Source of the DNA: Oceanobacillus bengalensis
GTDB lineage: Bacteria > Bacillota > Bacilli > Bacillales > Amphibacillaceae
Assembly (NCBI RefSeq): GCF_003628445.1
Contig: NZ_RBZO01000028.1
Location: 1-55,704, forward strand
Length of the DNA: 55,704 nucleotides
Direction of reading: 5' to 3'
Part shown: positions 1-8,456 of the stretch, piece by piece
Numbering within the stretch: position 1 is the first letter of the stretch
How the letters are laid out: the number at the start of each line of letters is the position of its first letter
Position numbers and translations under genes: made by a program
The notes under the pieces: model-generated
What the model was told of the DNA's origin: nothing
The model's input: only the letters and a program-made list of their open reading frames with translations
Database searches by the model: none

Positions 1-293
1 CAATCAGACGAGTCTTAGCTTTTAGAAGTGTTACCTTCTATAGAAAGAAACTAGCGTTTCTTTTGTATAATTGTCTAGTTCGAGCGTTCAACGACTAGCG
101 AAACTTCCTTCACCTCCGTACAATAAGTCAACATCGACTCCTTACAGTCGTCGTGTTTCCTTTATCTCCTTTGGCTCAGTCCAGTTCGTACGTCGTAAAA
201 CGAACGCTCTCACCTTTCCTTAAATCATACTGGTTGTTTTGTTCAGTTTTCAAAGAGCAATTTCATGTTACTTTTGCAAAAAGCAACTTTATC
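1..293 (-). other. rRNA operon leader (transcribed leftward, 16S outside window)
   Basis: Read on the minus strand this stretch follows three strong tandem promoters and contains a boxA-like block, TTGCTCTTTGAAAACTGAAC, at 260-241. Firmicute rrn leaders and spacers carry this block as the NusB/S10 antitermination signal. No mature 16S start (AGAGTTTGATCCTGG) is present, so the 16S gene should begin just left of base 1. The assignment rests on the boxA block plus the promoter array; no rRNA itself is visible. Confidence 0.72.
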
Positions 294-322
294 ACTATAT
301 CATTTTCAATCGTTGCTGTCAA
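294..322 (-). promoter_or_regulatory. rrn promoter, proximal
   Basis: On the minus strand: -35 TTGACA (322-317), 17-bp spacer, -10 TATAGT (299-294). The -35 is a perfect consensus. It is the promoter nearest the boxA leader. Confidence 0.75.
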
Positions 323-381
323 CATCTTTTTTTAATTAGTGTTAACAAATTGTTTTGCTGTCTTCTAGCGACAACTTTTAT

Positions 382-410
382 ATCATATCAACTTTCAAAT
401 GAAAAGTCAA
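382..410 (-). promoter_or_regulatory. rrn promoter, middle
   Basis: On the minus strand: -35 TTGACT (410-405), exactly 17 bp, -10 TATGAT (387-382). It has the same geometry as its neighbours, at 88-bp spacing from the proximal promoter. Confidence 0.75.
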
Positions 411-477
411 CACTTTTTTTATTCCTCTTAAAAAGGTTTAAAACATAAGAGAAAAGCCTTTTTAAGCAGCGAATTAA

Positions 478-506
478 ATATTACTCTAGAATATCTAAAA
501 AGTCAA
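478..506 (-). promoter_or_regulatory. rrn promoter, distal
   Basis: On the minus strand: -35 TTGACT (506-501), 17 bp, -10 TAATAT (483-478). It is the third member of the tandem array, 96 bp upstream of the middle one. Confidence 0.65.
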
Positions 507-933
507 CACAAATTTTAAAGTGATTAATAAATAAGTAAGCAAACAACTTCAAACAAGGTTTTCGTACTGTCTTTCTATCTATTACTTAAGTTACTCCTCA
601 ACAGGCTTTTTGATATTCCCATTAATTGTTTCTTCCCATCTTAATAGTACTTCTTTTATAATACTCGTATATGTAGTAATAATAGATAACGAACTATTAA
701 TACTTTAAACTAGTTAACCATTATTTTCTCTTTTACCGTAACCTACTCCTCACAAAAGATTCATTCACTGACGTTATTAGCAGTAAAATCCCACATAAGC
801 CTCAAGTCTTAGACTTAAATATTTCTCAGAGGGCCTTATATAAGTCACAGGGATAGGGTAATATAAAGAAAAACTATAAATATGAAACTATGAATAGCAA
901 TATAACGTACTATATACAAAGGGGGATTTTTTT
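507..933. other. Intergenic region without recognised gene
   Basis: This AT-rich spacer lies between the divergent rrn promoters and the hydrolase gene at 934. No convincing ORF, tRNA or riboswitch is visible. The only clear signal is the ribosome binding site AAGGGGG just before 934. A promoter for that gene must lie here but none has a convincing -35 and -10 pair. Confidence 0.5.
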
Positions 934-1500
934 ATGGGAGAAAGAAAGATATATATCCTTCTATCTGATACAGGAACATTATTTACTAGAATGATAAAAT
1001 TATATACAAAGAAACCCTATAACCATGCATCTATTTCCTTCGACCCGTACTTTACAGAGGTATACAGCTTTGGAAGGAAGCAACCACACAATCCCTTTAT
1101 TGGGGGATTTGTGAGAGAAGACATTAGAGATGGACTATTCACACATGCAAGAGGGGCAATTTATAGTTGTACAGCAACAGATGAACAAATTCGCTACATG
1201 CTAGATTACATTAAAAAGATAGAGGCACAAAAACACCTCTATCGATACAATCTTTTAGGTTTGTTTTTCTTAACCTTTAACAAAAGGATGGATAGAAAAC
1301 ACGCTTTCTTCTGTTCTGAATTTGTTGCAACTGTATTAAATAAAGGAAATGTAGTTCAATTTGATAAAGCCCTATCCTTTGTGACACCTCATGACTTTCA
1401 TGAGGTGGATACATTTCAACTGGAGTATCAAGGTGACCTTGCTGATATTTTTAGCGTTGAAAATCAATTTTTCTTCAATACCTCTATCATCCAGGGCTAG
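934..1500 (+). CDS. Permuted papain-like cysteine hydrolase (YiiX/YebB-type NlpC/P60)
   Basis: This 188-residue protein has no signal peptide. It shows the circularly permuted NlpC/P60 arrangement: a His in the early motif NHASIS (His31) and the nucleophile Cys late, in FFCSEF (Cys127). That order, with CSE-F near the C-terminus, typifies the YiiX/YebB group of amidases and thiol hydrolases, whose substrates are poorly known (peptidoglycan peptides or lipids have been proposed). A ribosome binding site AAGGGGG precedes the ATG. The gene stands alone and converges on the prenyltransferase gene with one base between the stop codons and no obvious terminator. The fold assignment is fairly secure; the substrate is unknown. 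Confidence 0.68.
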   Translation: MGERKIYILLSDTGTLFTRMIKLYTKKPYNHASISFDPYFTEVYSFGRKQPHNPFIGGFVREDIRDGLFTHARGAIYSCTATDEQIRYMLDYIKKIEAQKHLYRYNLLGLFFLTFNKRMDRKHAFFCSEFVATVLNKGNVVQFDKALSFVTPHDFHEVDTFQLEYQGDLADIFSVENQFFFNTSIIQG

Positions 1501-1501
1501 C

Positions 1502-2194
1502 TTATGCATAATGAGTGTGCTTTAGATCATAGTCATATATTACTTTAGCAAGTGACTTTTTATCAAAATCAGGGAAATAACATTCTATAAAATGTAACTC
1601 TGATCTAGCGGATTGCCATAATAAGAAATTACTTATCCTTTGTTCTCCTCCAGTTCGAATAATAATATCCGGGTCAGGTAACCCAGTCGTATATAAGAAA
1701 CGTTGAAACAAAGATTCATCTACCTGATCCACTTCTATCTTTTTATCCTGAATTTCCTTTATAACTTTTTGACACGCCTGAAGAATTTCCATTCGTCCTC
1801 CATAATTTAAAGCAAAGTTAACAATTAAGCCATTATTCCCTTTCGTCTCCTCTACAGCTTTAACCACTGCACGCTTTGTAGCCTTGGGAAGCCCTTCAAT
1901 ATTCCCCGTGGCCAAAATTTTTATATTCTTTTCCATAAAAATGGGTAATTTTTGTTTAAAGAACTTAATCGGTAGATACATCAAATAATTTACTTCATCT
2001 TTTGGACGGTTCCAATTCTCTGATGAGAAAGCATATAAGGTAAGAATCTTAATATTCATATCAAAGCAAGCATCTATTATCTTTTCCATCGCCTGCACTC
2101 CAGCAAAATGCCCCTCACTACGACTAAGCCCTCTCTTTTCTCCCCATCTTCCATTACCATCCATAATGATCGCTACATGTTTCGGAAGACTCAA
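1502..2194 (-). CDS. UppS-family cis-prenyltransferase (short paralogue)
   Basis: It has all the cis-prenyltransferase motifs in order: MDGNGRW with the pyrophosphate-binding Asp, GHFAG, the catalytic-loop FSSENW, then IIIRTGGEQRISNFLLWQ and a C-terminal SE. Products are Z-configured polyprenyl diphosphates such as undecaprenyl-PP, the cell-wall lipid carrier. It lacks the usual uppS neighbours (frr, cdsA, dxr) and reads RTGGE where typical bacterial UppS reads RTSGE, so it is probably a second copy, perhaps with different chain length. I place the start at TTG 2194: AAGGAGGG lies 9 nt upstream, whereas the longer frame from GTG 2224 has that site inside its codons and no site of its own. It follows the DUF4173 gene on the same strand. 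Confidence 0.8.
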   Translation of the reverse strand: MSLPKHVAIIMDGNGRWGEKRGLSRSEGHFAGVQAMEKIIDACFDMNIKILTLYAFSSENWNRPKDEVNYLMYLPIKFFKQKLPIFMEKNIKILATGNIEGLPKATKRAVVKAVEETKGNNGLIVNFALNYGGRMEILQACQKVIKEIQDKKIEVDQVDESLFQRFLYTTGLPDPDIIIRTGGEQRISNFLLWQSARSELHFIECYFPDFDKKSLAKVIYDYDLKHTHYA

Positions 2195-2245
2195 AAGCGT
2201 TGTCCCTCCTTCTTCCTGTTCCACATTTGTTTTACCGATATTTCC

Positions 2246-3709
2246 TTATAAATCTAATTCCTCCAAATCCTCTATAACCCGCTCCTTCGTAAAATTAAAG
2301 GATTGCCATGTTTCATCTGAACGATTTAATACCTCGTACTTTCGATTAACAAGCATATATTCCAATTCCGGATAGTTAGGGTCTATTTCATACAACTCAA
2401 TTAGCCCATCTACCCCTGTATACGATAAGGAATTCAAGTAATAGAGATCTATCTTTTCTGTCTCCTTAAATCGTTCCAAATTCCCATCAACAATAATTCG
2501 TTCTATATTTACTACATTTAATGCTGTATAAAAAATCAACCCTGCAATGAGGTAAAAATGTAATAACGCGATGCTTTCAACCCAAACATGGATCAACGTA
2601 TATGCAAAAATTACAATAAGAAAAATCATCACCGCATGTGCAAGTAATCGGTCTAACGTATAGCCATATGCCGCTTCATACATACTTAAGCGCTGATATG
2701 CTGAAGCTAGCATAATACCACTTACAACAATAAGAATGGAATACATTATCTTCATCGTAACTTTCATGACCTTCGAAGGGGATTCTACCAATCGTAAACA
2801 AGATAACAAGATAGACCAATTCAATAAAGTAACAAATAGCAGTTCAAAGAATCCCCTCCTTGCATACGTTGCGTACGTATATCCCTCTTGTAACCCGTCA
2901 TGAAAGAAATATTGAAATTGTATTACTGCGAACAATACATAAACCGCATTAAGCATAACTAAGATTGTAAGCACAGTTAAACTATCCCAACGCTTCTTTT
3001 TATCAATGGAGGTAGACAATCGTTTTTCTAGTTTAGACGCTGTAGATAGAACCTGAAATATGCCGAAGAACAGTAGTGTGATCACAACAACTAATGCTGT
3101 TCGAATAAGCCCATCCCAAAAATTAAACTGCGTAATAAAGCGAGGGAAATGTAAAACAAATTCTTCAAAGACAGCATCCGCTGACATTAATAGACCGATT
3201 ATAATGAGTAATAACGGTCCCCCGATCACCAAACCAATCAGAATACGTTTCAACGCATATTCTGTTTGTTCATTCATATTGCGAAAGATCTTCTTGAATA
3301 CCCATTTACAAAAAGAAATACTATATTTAACCCCTTCACTGCCTTTCGCTTTTAGAACAACAACAAATTCCCTTGAAGCCCAACTAAGCTGATTCGGACT
3401 TGTAATCAGCACAATATGAAAGTAAACAAGAAAAGGAATAACCAATGCATTAAGTACATAAAAAAAGCCACTATCATAAATTACATAATTCCCCGCTAAT
3501 ATCCAAATGACCAACATAAGCAGTACACCAATTCTCCTGTGTTGAAATGCAAATTTATATTTAAGAAACACTACTATATAAAAAGCACTAATAAATATCG
3601 GATACGAGATCCCTACTCTACCGTGAAAAAAACTTAATTCTGCTAATATAGCTAATCCCAAGCAAGCAATGAAAAAGCTCCAATTCCTTTTCTCCATCTT
3701 CAAATCCAT
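2246..3709 (-). CDS. DUF4173 multi-pass membrane protein
   Basis: This 487-residue polytopic protein has about ten or more hydrophobic segments and no enzymatic motif. The C-terminal part, with a YTALNVVNIERIIV-like segment followed by a soluble tail rich in Tyr, Glu and Asn, matches the DUF4153/DUF4173 family. Family members are often found near regulators of membrane stress, but their biochemical role is unknown. The start ATG has AAGGTGGGG 7 nt upstream. It is probably co-transcribed with the prenyltransferase gene below it and may be read from the padR-HAAS pair above it (82-nt gap). Confidence 0.65.
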   Translation of the reverse strand: MDLKMEKRNWSFFIACLGLAILAELSFFHGRVGISYPIFISAFYIVVFLKYKFAFQHRRIGVLLMLVIWILAGNYVIYDSGFFYVLNALVIPFLVYFHIVLITSPNQLSWASREFVVVLKAKGSEGVKYSISFCKWVFKKIFRNMNEQTEYALKRILIGLVIGGPLLLIIIGLLMSADAVFEEFVLHFPRFITQFNFWDGLIRTALVVVITLLFFGIFQVLSTASKLEKRLSTSIDKKKRWDSLTVLTILVMLNAVYVLFAVIQFQYFFHDGLQEGYTYATYARRGFFELLFVTLLNWSILLSCLRLVESPSKVMKVTMKIMYSILIVVSGIMLASAYQRLSMYEAAYGYTLDRLLAHAVMIFLIVIFAYTLIHVWVESIALLHFYLIAGLIFYTALNVVNIERIIVDGNLERFKETEKIDLYYLNSLSYTGVDGLIELYEIDPNYPELEYMLVNRKYEVLNRSDETWQSFNFTKERVIEDLEELDL

Positions 3710-3791
3710 GAAAAAACCCCACCTTACAAAGTTATTCTAGTTACATAGTATACCTATGTATATATATGTAAAAAATATGGGCACGAACGCT

Positions 3792-4424
3792 TCATATAGA
3801 AATCTTCCGTCCCCACCGGTATCCAATCCACGTTATTGGATACAAAAGACCCGTAAACACAATACAAACGATAATAAAAGGAACACTTAGAAGTGGCTGA
3901 AACCATTCATGTGGTATTAATTTAAAAATAACCAAGTACATTAGTAAAAGATTAGGTACAATGGATAGCCAGAATGTCCGCTTTAACAACTTATACCCCC
4001 TTTCGCCAAACTCTTTTCCAATTTCATAACCTAACAAAGCCCAAAATAGAATATACACAAAGATGATAATGGATGGAATATCCGTCAAACCTTCCCACAA
4101 CTGCTCTGCCCATTCCCACTGAAAAACATTATATATAAACGTTAGAAATATCCCGCCAGCAAAAATCGCAGTATTTATAATAACAAATAACCACTGTGTT
4201 TTTCTCGGCGTAATTGTCTTTTCTTCTTGCCAGACTTTTGCTATTTCCTCTGGACTACCAAGCCTCGAAATTAATTGCTCATATGTAGATCCATCTTTTT
4301 CAGTGAATTCTTGAAGCAGATCATAGATATGCACCTCGTACTCTTCCAAGATTTCTACTTTCTGTGGATGCTTCCCAATTGCTTTATCTAATTCTTGAAT
4401 GAACCTTTGTTTTGGCTCAATCAT
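3792..4424 (-). CDS. HAAS-domain (DUF1700-like) membrane protein
   Basis: The first ~70 residues form a soluble alpha-helical domain (FIQELDKAI, then [12 protein letters not shown], then [11 protein letters not shown]). This is the HAAS signature that recurs next to PadR regulators. Four or so hydrophobic helices follow. HAAS proteins are thought to be membrane sensors or effectors for the adjacent PadR. The gene overlaps the padR stop by four bases (ATGA), so translation is coupled. Confidence 0.75.
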   Translation of the reverse strand: MIEPKQRFIQELDKAIGKHPQKVEILEEYEVHIYDLLQEFTEKDGSTYEQLISRLGSPEEIAKVWQEEKTITPRKTQWLFVIINTAIFAGGIFLTFIYNVFQWEWAEQLWEGLTDIPSIIIFVYILFWALLGYEIGKEFGERGYKLLKRTFWLSIVPNLLLMYLVIFKLIPHEWFQPLLSVPFIIVCIVFTGLLYPITWIGYRWGRKISI

Positions 4425-4753
4425 GATTCATTTCTCCCAATCAAATTGTTCATCACCTGAACATACCTAAGCCACTCATTCGTCTTCTCCTCTAGAATTT
4501 CTTTTCCCTCTAAAGTGATTCGGTAATATTTACGCGCTGGCCCTTTAACTTGCTCTTGCTTGTAACTTTCAATATATCCTTGTTTCTCCATCTTGTGGAG
4601 AGCTGGATATAAGGTGCCTTCTTTCATTTGCATATGATGTTCACTTCGCCGATCCATTTCTTTCACAAGCTCGTAACCATACATGTCCCGTTCATTTAAT
4701 AACTGCAATACTAAAAGGGAAGTACTTCCTTTCACCAATTCCCGGTTAAACAT
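4421..4753 (-). CDS. PadR-family transcriptional regulator (PadR-HAAS module)
   Basis: This 110-residue PadR protein has the winged-helix block [20 protein letters not shown], the wing motif [17 protein letters not shown] and a short C-terminal dimerisation helix. PadR proteins normally repress neighbouring genes. Here the target is most likely its own operon with the HAAS protein and perhaps the DUF4173 and prenyltransferase genes. The palindrome GTATCTATAC (4779-4788) just upstream is a possible operator. Confidence 0.85.
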   Translation of the reverse strand: MFNRELVKGSTSLLVLQLLNERDMYGYELVKEMDRRSEHHMQMKEGTLYPALHKMEKQGYIESYKQEQVKGPARKYYRITLEGKEILEEKTNEWLRYVQVMNNLIGRNES

Positions 4754-4845
4754 ATCATCACCTACCTAGAATTATTAGGTATCTATACTATATAAAATTT
4801 ATAGGACCGTGTAAAGAGGAATTTCTAAAAACACGTGAGTTTGAT

Positions 4846-4875
4846 TAGACATTAGAGCATTCCATCGCATATAAT
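4846..4875 (+). promoter_or_regulatory. Promoter of the ABC-F leader
   Basis: A perfect -10 TATAAT (4870-4875) lies 18 bp behind a -35-like TAGACA (4846-4851). Transcription would start near 4882, giving a leader of about 257 nt before the ABC-F start codon. Confidence 0.5.
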
Positions 4876-4881
4876 AAGACT

Positions 4882-5138
4882 AACTACAAACGGAAGGGTG
4901 AACATTGTAACAATGAAAAACTAATCCTATTTTTCGAGATCATTCAGAATAAAGGCATTCTATTTAGCAGAAAATCCTGCTTTTTTCAGTATGGCTTTTA
5001 TCCTGAATTTTTCAGAATAGGATTGGTTTGTATATTCACCAATAGACGTGGTCTCTATCTGCCTACACCTATGCCTCCTATTCTGTATAAAGAAAAGGAG
5101 GCATTTGTGTCTCCAATAAAAGAAACGGAGATGATTGT
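4882..5138 (+). promoter_or_regulatory. Attenuator-type leader of the Vga-like ABC-F gene
   Basis: Three elements suggest antibiotic-responsive attenuation. A minute ORF, ATG AAA AAC TAA at 4913-4924, lies behind an AAGGG site (in-frame GTG at 4898). A terminator-like hairpin AGCAG/CTGCT with a T run sits at 4966-4986. A second hairpin (5071-5078 with 5097-5104, ATGCCTCC/GGAGGCAT) lies close to the ABC-F start. AATCCTAT at 4923-4930 can pair with ATAGGATT at 5017-5024, an alternative long-range fold spanning the terminator. The layout is seen; the mechanism is inferred from related vga and vmlR leaders. Confidence 0.5.
4966..4986 (+). terminator. Leader terminator (candidate attenuator hairpin)
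   Basis: The stem is AGCAG (4966-4970) with CTGCT (4977-4981), a six-base loop, followed directly by a T-rich run. The stem is short, so termination would be partial, as expected of an attenuator. Confidence 0.5.
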
Positions 5139-6716
5139 ATGATGTTACTAGAAGCAATCAATTTAAAATATGAAATAAAAGATCGATTATTATTTGAGGT
5201 AGAAACCCTCAAGATTAACAATAAAGACCGAATTGGCCTTGTCGGACGAAATGGCAGTGGAAAAACAACATTATTAGAATTACTTGCTAATAGACGACAA
5301 CCTACAGAAGGAACGATTTTAACAGAAGCAACAAGGGAATTAATTCCCCAATTGAAAAGGACAGATAGTGTTATGAGTGGTGGCGAAGTAACGCAGGAAT
5401 ACATTAATCTTTCACTCGCGAAGAAAGCGGAAATCCTACTGGCCGATGAACCGACAACAAATCTTGACACAGCCCATATCGAGAAACTAGAAAAGCAATT
5501 ATTAAAATTCCCTGGTGCACTTGTAATTGTTTCCCATGACCGTGCCTTCTTGGATACGATTTGTACGCAAATTTGGGAAATTGAAGATGGGAAAATGAAT
5601 GAATATAAAGGGAACTATACCGATTACGTAACGCAAAAGGATATAAAAAGAAAACAACAAGAAAACGCCTACGAACAATACATTCAAAAGAAAAAACAAC
5701 TGGAGAATGCACTAGAGTTAAAGGAACAAAAAGCACAAAGGGCAACCAAAAAGCCAAAGAAAGTAAGTGCGTCTGAAGCAAAGATCACAGGAGCAAAACC
5801 CTATTTTGCCAAAAAACAAAAGAAATTACAAAAAGCAAAAAAAGCAATCGAAACACGCTTAGAAAAGCTAGATAAGGTGGAAAAAATAAGGGAAAATCCT
5901 GCAATTAAAATGCAGCTTCCCAATGAAGAAGCTTTTACAGGAAGAACCATATTAAGGATTGAGGATATACGAGGAAAAGTTGGTCAGCGCACACTTTGGG
6001 AACCTGCACGCTTTTCAATAAAAGGTGGAGACAAGGTAGCAATCATTGGTAACAATGGTGTTGGAAAAACTACTTTGATAAGAAAAATAGTCACTGAAGA
6101 AAGTGGTATTTCTATCTCCCCTTCCGTAAAAACAGGGTATTTCAGTCAAAATTTAGATGTACTGGAAAAAACGAAGTCAATTTTAGAAAACGTCCGCTCG
6201 ACTTCGAATCAGGATGAAACATTAATTCGCACCGTTCTTGCTAGACTTCATTTCTATCGGGATGATGTTTATAAGAAAGTCCACATTCTTAGCGGTGGCG
6301 AACGAGTAAAGGTTGCTTTTGCTAAATTATTTGTCAGTGACATCAATACATTAATCCTTGATGAACCAACGAACTATCTTGATATTGGAGCACTCGAAGC
6401 GCTAGAGGAACTCTTAACAGACTATAAAGGTACGGTACTATTTGTTTCTCATGATAGAAGATTTATTGAAACGGTCGCTACCAAAATCGTCTCAATCGAG
6501 AACCAAGAAATAACATTCTTTGCAGGAAGCTATCAAGCATTTAAAAAACAGGAGCCAAAAACAGCACCTAACGCCAAAGAAGAACAGTTACTTCTATTAG
6601 AAACAAAAATATCAGAAGTACTCAGTAAACTAAGCATCGAACCAACAGAGGAATTAGATCAAGAATTCCAAAACCTACTAAGAAAAAAGAGGGAAATCAA
6701 AAACGGCAGAAAGTAG
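5139..6716 (+). CDS. Vga-type ABC-F ribosome-protection ATPase
   Basis: This 525-residue protein has two ABC domains and no membrane segments. Walker A1 is GRNGSGKTT (36-44), followed by an unusually compressed first domain with signature SGGEVTQ and LLADEPTTNLD. A charged linker (about 165-260, with EQKAQRATKKPKK) follows, then Walker A2 GNNGVGKTT, signature LSGGE and LILDEPTNYLD. The compressed first domain and the linker sequence match the Vga group of ARE ABC-F proteins. These bind the ribosomal E site and displace pleuromutilins, lincosamides and streptogramin A. The C-terminal block LSIEPTEELDQEFQNLL is also Vga-like. The start ATG has CGGAG 8 nt upstream. It is chromosomal in context, with no transposase nearby, so probably intrinsic; which drugs it affects cannot be read from sequence. 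Confidence 0.88.
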   Translation: MMLLEAINLKYEIKDRLLFEVETLKINNKDRIGLVGRNGSGKTTLLELLANRRQPTEGTILTEATRELIPQLKRTDSVMSGGEVTQEYINLSLAKKAEILLADEPTTNLDTAHIEKLEKQLLKFPGALVIVSHDRAFLDTICTQIWEIEDGKMNEYKGNYTDYVTQKDIKRKQQENAYEQYIQKKKQLENALELKEQKAQRATKKPKKVSASEAKITGAKPYFAKKQKKLQKAKKAIETRLEKLDKVEKIRENPAIKMQLPNEEAFTGRTILRIEDIRGKVGQRTLWEPARFSIKGGDKVAIIGNNGVGKTTLIRKIVTEESGISISPSVKTGYFSQNLDVLEKTKSILENVRSTSNQDETLIRTVLARLHFYRDDVYKKVHILSGGERVKVAFAKLFVSDINTLILDEPTNYLDIGALEALEELLTDYKGTVLFVSHDRRFIETVATKIVSIENQEITFFAGSYQAFKKQEPKTAPNAKEEQLLLLETKISEVLSKLSIEPTEELDQEFQNLLRKKREIKNGRK

Positions 6717-6730
6717 TCTGCCGTTTTTTT
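6703..6730 (+). terminator. Rho-independent terminator of the ABC-F gene
   Basis: The perfect 8-bp stem ACGGCAGA (6703-6710) / TCTGCCGT (6717-6724), with a six-base loop and seven T's, overlaps the end of the coding region. Confidence 0.9.
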
Positions 6731-6854
6731 CCACTAGTAGGTGTTCAACCAATTTTTTTAACATCCTCTATTATAATGCATATTTCTAGAAACCAACTAT
6801 ACAATAAAAGATAATAGATAATGTCGTTACAATTACGCTTAGAAAGGAACTATA

Positions 6855-7586
6855 ATGACCATCACATATAATCCAATTATTGAACTTAGTAATGTAAACT
6901 TCTCAGACAGAGGGGTACCTATCTTAAAAAATATCACAGGCTCATTCCCAGAAGGTAGAATTACAACATTAGTGGGACCATCTGGTGCGGGTAAAACGAC
7001 ATTATTCCGATTATGTAATGGGCTAATCTCTCCTGATTCTGGAGAAATTATTATAAAGGAAAAGGCTATTGAAACGTATGACCCTACGGAATTACGACGC
7101 AAAGTTGGAATAGCGTTACAAAGTGCTACAATGATAAGTGGCAGTGTATATAAAAATCTCTCCCTTCCACTTTCATTACAAGGGAAACAACTAGCCAAGG
7201 AAAGAGCAATAGAACTGTTGAATGATGTTGGATTAGATGAGGAGTTATTACATCGAAATGTGAAAGATTTATCTGGGGGACAGCGTCAAAAAGTATCGAT
7301 TGCTCGTACATTAGTGAACCAGCCAAAAGTATTATTACTAGATGAAATCACTTCTTCCCTTGATCGCGTCTCCCAGCAAGATATTGAGGAGTTAATTGGA
7401 AAAGTAAATAAGAAATATGGGACGACAATTCTTTGGATTACCCACAACCTTGAACAAGCTTTAACTATCGGTGATTACACTTGGGTAATGATGGCTGGAG
7501 AAGTAATTGAAACTGGAGAAAGCTCATTATTAAATCATCCAACCGATGAAAGAGTGAAGCGATTCATTAGGGGGGATATGGAATGA
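6855..7586 (+). CDS. fetA: FetA-like iron-export ABC ATPase
   Basis: This single-domain ABC ATPase of 243 residues has Walker A GPSGAGKTT (~42-50), Q-loop LQSATM, signature LSGGQRQK and Walker B LLLDEITSS. Pairing with a UPF0014/FetB permease, four-base overlapped downstream, identifies it as the ATPase of the FetAB (YbbLM) exporter. In E. coli this system moves iron out of the cytoplasm and protects against peroxide stress. A ribosome binding site AGAAAGGAAC precedes the ATG. The MarR regulator that follows could respond to a related stress; no Fur box was recognised. Confidence 0.82.
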   Translation: MTITYNPIIELSNVNFSDRGVPILKNITGSFPEGRITTLVGPSGAGKTTLFRLCNGLISPDSGEIIIKEKAIETYDPTELRRKVGIALQSATMISGSVYKNLSLPLSLQGKQLAKERAIELLNDVGLDEELLHRNVKDLSGGQRQKVSIARTLVNQPKVLLLDEITSSLDRVSQQDIEELIGKVNKKYGTTILWITHNLEQALTIGDYTWVMMAGEVIETGESSLLNHPTDERVKRFIRGDME

Positions 7587-8359
7587 GTTATCTAACTTTA
7601 TCACTAGCTTTAATATTCGTTCTCATTCCGATTATATTATCAAAGACACTTCATTTAGGATTGGAAAAAGATACCGTAAGTGCAACCGTTCGTTCCATTA
7701 TTCAGTTGTTAGCAGTCGGTTATATCCTTCAATTCGTATTTGACTCGGAACATATCATTTATATCATACTGATGATCTTGCTAATGATTATTGCCGCTAC
7801 ACAGAATGCCAGGAAAAAGGGAGCTTCTATTAAAGGAATTACATGGAAGCTTGTAGCAACGTATGTTTTTGTTGAAATTTTAACTCAAGGTATTTTACTC
7901 GGATTCAATATAACACCTGCTACAGCTCAATATATTATACCGATTAGCGGGATGATGATTGGAAATTCGATGGTACTTTCTATCCTTTTCCTTAATCGTT
8001 TTACGTCAGAGGTAGAAGCAAACCAAGATGAAACAGAGCTTATTTTATCTCTAGGCGGAACACCGAAACAAGCCATTCATCGACAGCTAATTACTTCGAT
8101 TCAAGCAAGTACCATTCCGACAATAGAAAGCCAAAAAACAATTGGCCTTGTGCAGTTACCAGGAATGATGAGTGGACAGATTATGGCTGGCGCTGACCCT
8201 GTTCAGGCAGTACAATTTCAGTTACTTATTCTCTTCCTCCTTTTAACAGCTGCAGTCGTGACGAGTGCGATGCTTGGATTTCTATCGTACCCAAGTCTCT
8301 TTAATGAACGCATGCAGATGCTGAAGATACGAAGAAAAGATGAACTGAATTCCCACTAG
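7583..8359 (+). CDS. fetB: FetB/UPF0014-family permease (iron export)
   Basis: This 258-residue polytopic protein has about seven hydrophobic helices and the UPF0014 landmarks TVRSIIQLLAVGYIL, then ISGMMIGNSMV, then ATIPTIESQKTIGLVQLPGMMSG-type segments. It is the membrane partner of the ATPase immediately upstream; the start ATGA overlaps that gene's stop. Members export ferrous iron or related metals. Substrate assignment rests on family knowledge only. Confidence 0.85.
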   Translation: MSYLTLSLALIFVLIPIILSKTLHLGLEKDTVSATVRSIIQLLAVGYILQFVFDSEHIIYIILMILLMIIAATQNARKKGASIKGITWKLVATYVFVEILTQGILLGFNITPATAQYIIPISGMMIGNSMVLSILFLNRFTSEVEANQDETELILSLGGTPKQAIHRQLITSIQASTIPTIESQKTIGLVQLPGMMSGQIMAGADPVQAVQFQLLILFLLLTAAVVTSAMLGFLSYPSLFNERMQMLKIRRKDELNSH

Positions 8360-8372
8360 GAGTTGACAATTT

Positions 8373-8430
8373 TACATCTATTTTGTATCATTATATTTAA
8401 TTAAGTATATTTTAATTAAATATAATGATA
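8373..8430 (+). promoter_or_regulatory. marR promoter with a 45-bp perfect palindrome
   Basis: A consensus -35 TTGACA lies at 8373-8378. Over and just beyond the -10 region lies a perfect inverted repeat: 8386-8404 (TATCATTATATTTAATTAA) and 8412-8430, 19-bp arms around a 7-nt spacer. It is placed to block the promoter and is the presumed binding site of the MarR protein encoded directly downstream. Confidence 0.8.
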
Positions 8431-8456
8431 AAATAATCCTTTAAGGAAGTGTTACG

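Noticed and set aside
153-448. Two small plus-strand ORFs (60 and 69 residues)
   Set aside because: They run antisense through the rrn leader and promoters and lack ribosome binding sites.
4960-5157. 65-residue minus-strand ORF
   Set aside because: It lies opposite the ABC-F leader hairpins, has low-quality sequence and no ribosome binding site.
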